64,000 bases of DNA. Source: Alphaproteobacteria bacterium (GTDB lineage: Bacteria > Pseudomonadota > Alphaproteobacteria > Sphingomonadales > Sphingomonadaceae). Shown piece after piece: positions 57,820 to 64,000 of the stretch. The notes beneath the pieces are model-generated. The model was given only the letters and a program-made list of their open reading frames with translations. It searched no databases and had not been told where the DNA came from. Both the position numbers and the translations under genes were made by a program. Where the stretch lies: the NCBI GenBank assembly GCA_005883305.1, contig VBAC01000001.1:186001-250000 (forward strand), in the 5' to 3' direction. Within the stretch, counting starts at the first letter, position 1; each line of letters starts with the position of its first letter.

Positions 57820-58182
57820 TCAGGTGTGGCAGGACTTGCCGTTGATCGTGACGTTGGTGCCGCTGCCGCTGACGGTGACGCCTTCGCCCGTATAGGGGCC
57901 GGCGCCGTTCGCCTGGGTCAGGCTGGTCGTCGCGCCGTTCTGGGTGCGCCGGTAGACGGCCGTGTTGTTGTTGTAGAAATCGACATAGGCCAGGCTGTTG
58001 TCGCTGCACCGGTAGGTGCGGCTGTCGGTCACCGCCGGCGGCAGCTGCACCGGAGCCGCGTTGGCGAGCGCCTCGGCCTGGGGATCGTAGGTGTTGACGA
58101 CTTCGGGCGCGCTTGGGCCGCACGCCGAAAGGGTGAAGAGCGCCGCGCTGGCCGCAGCGGCGAGGAGGGGGGTCTTGGACAT
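57820..58182 (-). CDS. Lipoprotein of the MliC (lysozyme inhibitor) family
   Basis: This 120-aa lipoprotein has the signal LLAAAASAALFTLSACG (lipobox LSAC). The mature domain has the MliC/PliC pattern YRCSDNSLAYVDFYNNNTAVYRRTQNGATTSL ... GPYTGEGVTVSGSG ... SCHT, with the two disulfide cysteines. Family members inhibit c-type lysozyme. The usual Ser/Lys inhibitory residues are only partly present, so activity is uncertain. It adjoins the CHRD gene on the same strand, 204 bp away. Confidence 0.75.
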   Translation of the reverse strand: MSKTPLLAAAASAALFTLSACGPSAPEVVNTYDPQAEALANAAPVQLPPAVTDSRTYRCSDNSLAYVDFYNNNTAVYRRTQNGATTSLTQANGAGPYTGEGVTVSGSGTNVTINGKSCHT

Positions 58183-58329
58183 GGCCTGATCCTTCGCGGT
58201 CGCAGCATAAATCGTCAAGATCGAAATTGTCGCGGGGGCCTTCCGGCGGGCGCCGTTCGACGAGACGCCCGCGGGGTTCGACAAACCGCTCGGGCCTTAT
58301 TAGGCTGGCGGCGAGGGAGAGGGTTTCGC

Positions 58330-58602
58330 ATGCAGCGGGTTCGGGTCGGACTGACCGGTCTAGCCTTTGTTTTTCTTGCGGTGTTGCTGGCGGCGATCTT
58401 CACCAGGCGCCCCGCCGGCGAGCCCCCGATCACAGCGAACACGATCGAGCAGCAAAAAGCGGGACACGCCCCCGCCGCGGCCACCCCGGCGCCGGCCGAG
58501 CAGCCGTCGGAGCCGCTCGCCGAGCTGGGGGTCGCGCCCGGGACGGCCGACTCGAACGGAGCGGGCGCGCAAGCCCCCGCTCCGCCGGCGCAATCGCGCT
58601 GA
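58330..58602 (+). CDS. Small membrane-anchored hypothetical protein
   Basis: This 90-aa protein has an N-terminal membrane segment (VGLTGLAFVFLAVLLAAIF) and a Pro/Ala-rich periplasmic tail (HAPAAATPAPAEQPSEPL, QAPAPPAQSR). There is no recognised domain. It is divergent from the MliC-like gene and precedes the mraZ promoter region. Such short anchored Pro/Ala proteins near the division cluster occur in sphingomonads. Confidence 0.65.
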   Translation: MQRVRVGLTGLAFVFLAVLLAAIFTRRPAGEPPITANTIEQQKAGHAPAAATPAPAEQPSEPLAELGVAPGTADSNGAGAQAPAPPAQSR

Positions 58603-58619
58603 ATCGAGAACTCACGGAC

Positions 58620-58765
58620 TTATCCACAGAACTAAAGAAGAACAACGACTTGGCTTCGCGCCTTTCTTTCGCGCTTCGGCGCCGCCTTTTCCCCTCTGGT
58701 GGTATGAAATCCCGCAAAAAGGCATAAAATCCCCTTCCAAACCCATGCCCATCCTGTTATCCACT
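58620..58765. promoter_or_regulatory. Two DnaA-box-like 9-mers upstream of mraZ
   Basis: TTATCCACA at 58620-58628 is the perfect DnaA-box consensus. TTATCCACT at 58757-58765 differs at the last base. They lie in the 268-bp gap between a small membrane-protein gene and mraZ. They could link expression of the division cluster to replication. I see no oriC signs such as more boxes or an AT-rich unwinding block. The rest of the gap probably holds the mraZ promoter and GTGTG/GGGG-type MraZ sites near 58850. Confidence 0.5.
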
Positions 58766-58870
58766 GCGGGCAATTAGGGGCATTTCCTGTTCAACCGCGA
58801 GGGACGCGGGGCGAAGCGATGGCGCGCGCCCGCGAACAGGGAAGGTCTGTGTGTAGGGGACGGACCGAGC

Positions 58871-59356
58871 GTGGATCAGGAGCATCTCTATAACGGGAGC
58901 GCTCTCAACGCGGTGGACGGCAAGGGCCGCCTCTCCGTTCCCGCCTTCATCCGCGCGATGATCGAGCGCCGGTCCCCCGAAAAGCTCATCGTCATCGGCA
59001 AGCACGAGGTCGATTCCTGCCTCGTCGGCTATGACGCCAATTACAAGGGCAACGTGCTGGCGGACGTGAACCGCCGCAAGCTTCGCGACGAGGAGCAGGG
59101 CGTCGACCTTCGCGCCCATCACAGCCGCAACCGCCGCGCTTTCGCGCTGACCGAATCCTGCGGCTGGGATTCCTCTGGCCGGATCATCCTGCCTCCGATG
59201 ATGCGCAAGATCGCGCGGATCGACGATCTCGTCCTGTTCATCGGCGCCGGCGAGACGTTCGAGCTGTGGAACCCGCAGCTCGCGCTCGACAGCGGCGACG
59301 CCGACCTCGCCGAGCTCGCCGCCTACCGGCTCGAAGAGCGGGGGAACGCTTCGTGA
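58871..59356 (+). CDS. mraZ: Transcriptional regulator MraZ
   Basis: MraZ is the AbrB-like DNA-binding protein that regulates the division and cell-wall cluster. The 161-aa protein has the two duplicated motifs: [13 protein letters not shown] and [13 protein letters not shown]. It begins at GTG 58871. GTGA overlap with rsmH couples the two. Confidence 0.93.
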   Translation: MDQEHLYNGSALNAVDGKGRLSVPAFIRAMIERRSPEKLIVIGKHEVDSCLVGYDANYKGNVLADVNRRKLRDEEQGVDLRAHHSRNRRAFALTESCGWDSSGRIILPPMMRKIARIDDLVLFIGAGETFELWNPQLALDSGDADLAELAAYRLEERGNAS

Positions 59357-60318
59357 CCGCCGCCGCGCCCCACATTCCCGTCCTCGCCGAAGAGGCCGTC
59401 AACGCGCTCGCCGTCGCTCCCGGCGAGACTCATGTCGACGGCACGTTCGGCGCCGGCGGCTACACCAAGGCCATCCTGGATAGAGGGGCGGCCCGCGTCT
59501 TCGCTTTCGATCGCGATCCCGAGGCGATCCAGTATGGCGAAGCGCTGGCCGCTTTGAGCGGGGGACGCCTGACGCTTGTGCCGGAATGCTTCAGCCGGAT
59601 GCGTCAGGCGCTTCGCGCCCGCGGGGTCGAGCAGGTCGACGGGGTCGCGCTCGATATCGGCGTCTCCTCGATGCAGCTCGACCAGGCCGGGCGAGGCTTC
59701 TCCTTCCAGGCCGACGGGCCGCTCGACATGCGGATGGGAAAGGACGGGCGGAGCGCCGCCGACTTCGTCAACGAGGCGGACGAGGAAGAGATCGCCGACG
59801 TCCTCTATCATTATGGCGAGGAGCCGCGGTCGCGCCGGGTCGCGCGGGCGATCGTCGCCGCCCGGCCCATCGAGCGCACGGGGCAGCTGGCCGAAGTCGT
59901 GCGCAAGGCGCTCGGCCACCATCCGGGAATGAAGAAGGATCCGGCGACCCGCACCTTCCAGGCGATCCGGATCCACGTCAACGACGAGCTCGGCGAGCTC
60001 GAAGGCGGCCTCGCTGCGGCGGAGCAGGTGCTCGCGCCCGGCGGGCGGCTCGCGGTCGTCACCTTCCACTCGCTCGAGGACCGGATCGTGAAGCGCTTCC
60101 TTAAAACCCGCAGCGGTTCGTTGCCCTCGGGATCGCGCCATCTGCCCGCCGCCAACGAAAGCGGCGCTCCGGCGCCGACCTTCGAAGCGGTGGCCAAGCC
60201 CGCCCGCGCCGGCGAGGCGGAAGTAAAGGCCAATCCCCGGGCCCGCTCGGCAACCCTACGCGCCGCGCGGCGGACCTCGGCCCCGGCATGGAACGACAGT
60301 GAAGGAGCACGCTTGTGA
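59353..60318 (+). CDS. rsmH: 16S rRNA (cytosine(1402)-N4)-methyltransferase RsmH
   Basis: This enzyme methylates C1402 in the ribosomal P site. From GTG 59353 it has 321 aa with [15 protein letters not shown], the SAM site [32 protein letters not shown] and the C-terminal [13 protein letters not shown]. Its stop overlaps the ftsL start by 4 nt, giving coupled translation. Confidence 0.96.
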   Translation: MTAAAPHIPVLAEEAVNALAVAPGETHVDGTFGAGGYTKAILDRGAARVFAFDRDPEAIQYGEALAALSGGRLTLVPECFSRMRQALRARGVEQVDGVALDIGVSSMQLDQAGRGFSFQADGPLDMRMGKDGRSAADFVNEADEEEIADVLYHYGEEPRSRRVARAIVAARPIERTGQLAEVVRKALGHHPGMKKDPATRTFQAIRIHVNDELGELEGGLAAAEQVLAPGGRLAVVTFHSLEDRIVKRFLKTRSGSLPSGSRHLPAANESGAPAPTFEAVAKPARAGEAEVKANPRARSATLRAARRTSAPAWNDSEGARL

Positions 60319-61121
60319 TCGCCAACGGCTTCAAGCCCGTCGGGTGGGTCGCCGCCGTCGGCGCGGCCGCGCTCGGCTGCTACATGCTATCGCTGAGGGT
60401 CGCCTCGGAGCGGGCCGACGTCGCCAGCCTCGAGCGGCGGATCGTCGCCACGCAGCAGCAGATCCGATCGCTTCAGACCGAGCTCGGAACGCGCGGCCGC
60501 CTCCAGCAGCTCGAGCAGTGGAACGAGGAGGTGCTCGCGCTTTCGGCGCCTGTCTCCGGTCAATATCTTCAGTCGAACGTCCAGTTGGCCCGGTTCAGCA
60601 CCAGCCAGCCGCAGCCGCTCGACACCGCCGCCGAGGTCCGCATGGCCTCGGCCGAGACGGCGCCCGCGGCCCCGGCGACCCCGGCGCCTCAGCATGCGGT
60701 CGCCGACAGGGCCGCCATCTCCGCGCCGCCGCCGATCGCCCAGCCGATGGTCCAGCGCGCGAGCTTGACGGTGACTCAGCCCGCGCCCGTCCCAGCCGCC
60801 GCGCGCTCGGCGCCCCCGGCGAGCCGGCCCCCCGTCGCTGCTTCCACGCCCGTGACGCCAGAGCGCCGGCCGGCCGCCACCGCCACGGCTTCGCGTGAGA
60901 CCGCGCCGCAGCAAGTCGCGCCGCGCACGGCGCCCCGCGCTCCCGTTCGTATCGCCAGCGCGGAAGCGCGCCCGGCTACGCAGCGCTCATCCACCAGCGC
61001 GCCTGCCCGCCCCCAGGCGGCGGCACCGCGGAGCCGCGGCTCATCCCTTCTCGACGACCGTACCGTGCGCGAGCTCGGCACCGCCGCCCGCGCCGAAGGC
61101 CGCGGCGGAACGCGCGACTGA
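60315..61121 (+). CDS. ftsL: Cell-division protein FtsL-like, with long low-complexity tail
   Basis: From GTG 60315 this 268-aa single-pass protein has a short cytoplasmic N-terminus, a membrane helix ([19 protein letters not shown]) and a coiled coil ([19 protein letters not shown] then [11 protein letters not shown]), the FtsL layout. Residues after about 110 are Ala/Pro/Thr-rich low-complexity. FtsL normally has 90-130 residues, so this is a long version. The position between rsmH and ftsI fixes the identity. It contacts FtsB/FtsQ in the divisome. Confidence 0.85.
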   Translation: MIANGFKPVGWVAAVGAAALGCYMLSLRVASERADVASLERRIVATQQQIRSLQTELGTRGRLQQLEQWNEEVLALSAPVSGQYLQSNVQLARFSTSQPQPLDTAAEVRMASAETAPAAPATPAPQHAVADRAAISAPPPIAQPMVQRASLTVTQPAPVPAAARSAPPASRPPVAASTPVTPERRPAATATASRETAPQQVAPRTAPRAPVRIASAEARPATQRSSTSAPARPQAAAPRSRGSSLLDDRTVRELGTAARAEGRGGTRD

Positions 61122-62818
61122 TGGCGACGCTCGCCGCGCGGATCGAGCGGCCCGCGCCGCCAGTCCTTCAGGAGCACGGCCTCGCGCTGACCTATCACCG
61201 GCTGATGCTGGTGATGCTTCTGTTCGTCGGAGTCACGTTCGTCATCGTCGCCCGTCTGGCGATGCTCCAGATCTTCACCGATCGCTCGGGCGCCTCGCAG
61301 CTCGTCAATCCGCTGCTGCCCGCGCGCGGCGACATCGTCGATCGCAACGGCATTCCCCTCGCGCGGACGATCGACGCCTGGTCGATCGGGGTGCACCCGC
61401 AACGGATCATCGGCGACCGGCGCGAGCTGGCCCAGCGGCTCGCCGTGCTGATGCCCGAGCACAGCGTCGCCGAATATCGCGCGATGCTGAGCCGCCGGAC
61501 CAATTTCACCTATCTCGCGCGGCGGGCGCTGCCCGAGCTGGTCGCCGCGGTGAACGCGCTCGGCGAGCCGGGCATCGTCTTCGACCGCGAGCCCCAGCGC
61601 CTCTATCCGCAGACGATGATGGCCGGCCACGTTTTGGGCTGGACCGACAGCCAGGGCCACGGCGTCGCCGGGATGGAGCGGGTGCTGGACGACCGGCTCA
61701 GCGACCCCGCCTTGCGCGGCGAGCCCGTCGCGCTTTCGATCGACAGCCGGGTCCAGGCGCTCCTGGAAAGCGAGCTCGCCACCGCCGTCACGTCGATGCA
61801 GGCCGAAGGCGGCACCGGAATCGTGATGGACGTCGCCACCGGCGAAGTCATCGCCATGGCCTCGGCGCCGACGTTCAACCCGAACGCGACCGGCCGCACC
61901 GACGCCAACGCGCTCTACAACCGCGCGACGATGGGCGTCTACGAGCTCGGCTCGACCTTCAAGCCGATCACCGTCGCGGCCGCGATGGAGGCGGGCGTGG
62001 TGACCTCGATGCAGCAGCGCTGGGATGCGACGGCGCCGATCCCGATCGGCCGCTTCGCCATCCACGACGATCCCGGGCACGCTCTGTCGCGGATGATCAC
62101 CATTCCCGAGCTCATCGTCCATTCCTCCAATATCGGCACCGCCCACGTCGCCGAGGCGATGGGCGCGCAACGGATGCAGGCGGCTTTCCGCGCGCTCGGC
62201 TTCAACGAGCCGCCGCTGATCGAGCTTCGCGAGCGCACCCGCCCGCTCTGGCCGAGCGACTGGAGCCGCTCGACGGTGATGACCTCGGGCTTCGGGCACA
62301 GCCTCGCGATCACCCCGCTCCACCTCGCCAGCGCTTATGCCGCCCTCGTCAACGGCGGAATCTTCCGGCCCGCGACGCTGATGCGGGTCCCGCCGGGAAG
62401 GGAAATCGCCGGCCGGCGGGTCTATTCCGAGCGGACCAGCTACCAGATCCGCCAGCTCTTGCGCCTCAACGTCCTCCACGGCACCGGCCGGCGCGCCGAG
62501 GCCGCGGGCTTTCGGGTCGGCGGCAAGACCGGGACCGGCGAAAAGGCGATGGCCGGGGGCTATAGCCGCAGTTTGAACGTTTCCACGTTCGCGGCGGCTT
62601 TTCCTATGGACGCGCCGCGCTATGTGGTGGTCGTCATGATGGACGCTCCAAGACCGACCGAGGCCAACAGCTTCGTCACCACCGCCGCTTTCGCGGCCGC
62701 GCCGATCGTCGCTCACGTCGTCTCGCGCACCGGGCCGCTGCTCGGAGTCATCCCCAGCGACAGCCGCGACATCGACACCGCGGGCCTGCTGCCCTCGGCC
62801 GAAACGCCGGGGCACTGA
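61121..62818 (+). CDS. ftsI: Division-specific transpeptidase FtsI (PBP3)
   Basis: FtsI crosslinks septal peptidoglycan. The 565-aa protein has an N-terminal membrane helix (LMLVMLLFVGVTFVIVARLAM), the dimerisation domain (ARGDIVDRNGIPLA), and the transpeptidase domain with STFK at residues 278-281, SSN near residue 335 and KTGT near residue 468. It overlaps both neighbours by one base of the stop/start. Confidence 0.97.
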   Translation: MATLAARIERPAPPVLQEHGLALTYHRLMLVMLLFVGVTFVIVARLAMLQIFTDRSGASQLVNPLLPARGDIVDRNGIPLARTIDAWSIGVHPQRIIGDRRELAQRLAVLMPEHSVAEYRAMLSRRTNFTYLARRALPELVAAVNALGEPGIVFDREPQRLYPQTMMAGHVLGWTDSQGHGVAGMERVLDDRLSDPALRGEPVALSIDSRVQALLESELATAVTSMQAEGGTGIVMDVATGEVIAMASAPTFNPNATGRTDANALYNRATMGVYELGSTFKPITVAAAMEAGVVTSMQQRWDATAPIPIGRFAIHDDPGHALSRMITIPELIVHSSNIGTAHVAEAMGAQRMQAAFRALGFNEPPLIELRERTRPLWPSDWSRSTVMTSGFGHSLAITPLHLASAYAALVNGGIFRPATLMRVPPGREIAGRRVYSERTSYQIRQLLRLNVLHGTGRRAEAAGFRVGGKTGTGEKAMAGGYSRSLNVSTFAAAFPMDAPRYVVVVMMDAPRPTEANSFVTTAAFAAAPIVAHVVSRTGPLLGVIPSDSRDIDTAGLLPSAETPGH

Positions 62819-64000
62819 TGCGCCTGGGGACGCTGATCGGCAGCGGAGAAACCCAGGCCGTCACCGGCTTCGCCATCGACCACCGCAAGGTGGCGCCGGG
62901 CACCGTCTTCGGCGCCTTTCGCGGCGCGCGCTTCAACGGGGAGGATTATATCGGCGAGGCGGTCTCGCACGGAGCGATCGCGGTCGTGTCCCGGCCGGAG
63001 GCGCGGGTCACCGGCGCGGTGCACATCCCCGCCGAGGAGCCGCGAAGGGATTTCGCCCGGCTCGCGGCCAAATTCTTCAAGCCGTTCCCCGAAACGGTCG
63101 TCGCGGTGACCGGGACCAACGGCAAGACCTCGAACGTCGAGCTTGTCCGCCAGCTCTGGCGGATGGCCGGGCACCCTTCCGCGAGCATCGGCACGCTCGG
63201 AGTCACCACCTCGGACGAGCAGGTGACGACCGGGCTGACCACGCCCGACATCGTCACCTTCCTGTCCAACATGGCCGGGCTCGAGCGGATGGGGATCACC
63301 CATGCCGCGTTCGAAGCCTCGAGCCACGGCCTGTCGCAATACCGCACCGAAGGGCTTCCGGTGAAGGCCGGGGCGTTCACCAATTTCAGCCGCGACCATC
63401 TCGACTATCACGAGACGATGCACGCCTATTTCGAAGCCAAGATGCGATTGTTCGAGGACGTGCTCCAGCCGGGCGCCAGCGCGGTGGTCTGGACCGACGA
63501 TTCCAAGTCGGACGAGGTGATCGCGCGGTGCGCGGCGCGTGGGCTGAACGTCCTCAGCGTCGGCGCTCGGGGAGAGGCGCTGAAGCTGCTCAAGCGCGAG
63601 ACGACCCAGCTCGGCCAGAAGCTGACGATTCTGGCGGGGGGCAAGACCCACGTCGTCACGCTCGCCCTGATCGGCGCCTACCAGGCCGCCAACGCTCTGA
63701 CCGCGGCGGGCCTCGCCATCGCCACCGGCGGCGACGTGGCGCAGACCTTGGCCAATCTGGCGCGGGTCCATCCGGTGCGCGGACGGCTCGAGCGCGCGGT
63801 CATCACCCGGCGTGGGACTCCGGTCTATGTCGACTACGCCCACACGCCCGACGCTATCCAGAGCGCGATCGAGGCGCTTCGCCCCCACACGAAGAACCGG
63901 TTGATCATCATCTTCGGAGCCGGCGGCGACCGCGACACCGGCAAGCGCGCCGAGATGGGCAAGGTCGCCGCGGCGCTGGCGGACAAGGCGATCGTCACCG
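62818..64000 (+). CDS. murE: UDP-MurNAc-tripeptide synthetase MurE, 5' part (runs off the right edge)
   Basis: MurE adds the third residue of the stem peptide (meso-diaminopimelate in this group) to UDP-MurNAc-dipeptide. ATG 62818 overlaps the ftsI stop. The first 394 residues are present: the N-terminal UDP-binding domain, the ATP loop VTGTNGKTS (residues 97-105), the Lys/His region ASSHGLSQYR, and RDHLDYHETM. VHPVRGRLER and VDYAHTPDAIQ follow. The C-terminal domain lies beyond the window. Confidence 0.95.
   Translation, partial: MRLGTLIGSGETQAVTGFAIDHRKVAPGTVFGAFRGARFNGEDYIGEAVSHGAIAVVSRPEARVTGAVHIPAEEPRRDFARLAAKFFKPFPETVVAVTGTNGKTSNVELVRQLWRMAGHPSASIGTLGVTTSDEQVTTGLTTPDIVTFLSNMAGLERMGITHAAFEASSHGLSQYRTEGLPVKAGAFTNFSRDHLDYHETMHAYFEAKMRLFEDVLQPGASAVVWTDDSKSDEVIARCAARGLNVLSVGARGEALKLLKRETTQLGQKLTILAGGKTHVVTLALIGAYQAANALTAAGLAIATGGDVAQTLANLARVHPVRGRLERAVITRRGTPVYVDYAHTPDAIQSAIEALRPHTKNRLIIIFGAGGDRDTGKRAEMGKVAAALADKAIVT

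Noticed and set aside
58620-58765. Chromosomal origin of replication
   Set aside because: There are only two boxes, no AT-rich unwinding region and no origin-linked genes. The context is the mraZ promoter.

Overview
The window is GC-rich chromosomal DNA from an alphaproteobacterium, most likely a sphingomonad. This rests on gene neighbourhoods (mraZ-rsmH-ftsL-ftsI-murE; an RNase E with an acidic insertion in its S1 domain and a terminal GWW motif; ppx-rlmE) and on frequent GTG/TTG starts. It is also dense in palindromic intergenic repeats. Most genes are housekeeping, and there is no phage, integrase or insertion sequence. The 5' part of mrcA lies at the left edge (minus strand) and the 5' part of murE at the right edge (plus strand).

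Layout. 1-3.2 kb: cell-wall genes mrcA and amiC, separated by a RelE/HigA-type toxin-antitoxin pair, a DUF2442 gene and the stump of a second DUF2442 gene. 3.2-8.3 kb: rne with a long leader, an M48 metalloprotease with TPR-like repeats and a DsbA-like thioredoxin. 8.4-12.2 kb: rlmE-ppx, tRNA-Gln(CTG), a secreted hypothetical protein and glutaminase. 12.5-24.3 kb: an amidohydrolase, a DUF885 protein, a MarR regulator, typA, and several envelope or stress proteins. 24.3-27.4 kb: a three-gene cassette around a DyP-type peroxidase. 27.4-30.3 kb: an AT-richer island holding an octapeptide-repeat protein, a DNA methyltransferase and a PD-(D/E)xK restriction-enzyme candidate. 30.3-34.4 kb: repeats, a Gly/Tyr-rich paralogue, an EVE protein, a SleB-type hydrolase and alkB.

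34.4-39.0 kb is a complete trpD-trpCF-trpB-trpA operon. It is preceded by a previously untracked 25-residue leader peptide (three Trp, two of them adjacent) and an intrinsic terminator, so it is a ribosome-mediated attenuator, probably on a leaderless transcript. The fused TrpCF and the TrpA/TrpB sequences resemble gammaproteobacterial forms, which suggests acquisition by transfer. 39.0-42.3 kb: a glycosyltransferase/glycogen-debranching pair. 43.0-48.3 kb: panB, a striking ~270-bp three-armed inverted-repeat element, then the YfgM-like, bamB and der genes and an Hpt protein. 48.6-58.6 kb: membrane proteins, cold-shock protein, bfr/bfd iron storage with a Fur-like box, purL and small secreted proteins. 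58.6-64 kb: start of the division/cell-wall cluster, with two DnaA-box-like 9-mers upstream of mraZ.

The most noteworthy items are the three-armed element downstream of panB, the trp attenuator with its apparently transferred operon, the octapeptide-repeat gene beside the restriction-modification pair, the DyP cassette, the 22-bp element shared upstream of two Gly/Tyr-rich paralogues, and an intergenic repeat that has inserted in frame into alkB.
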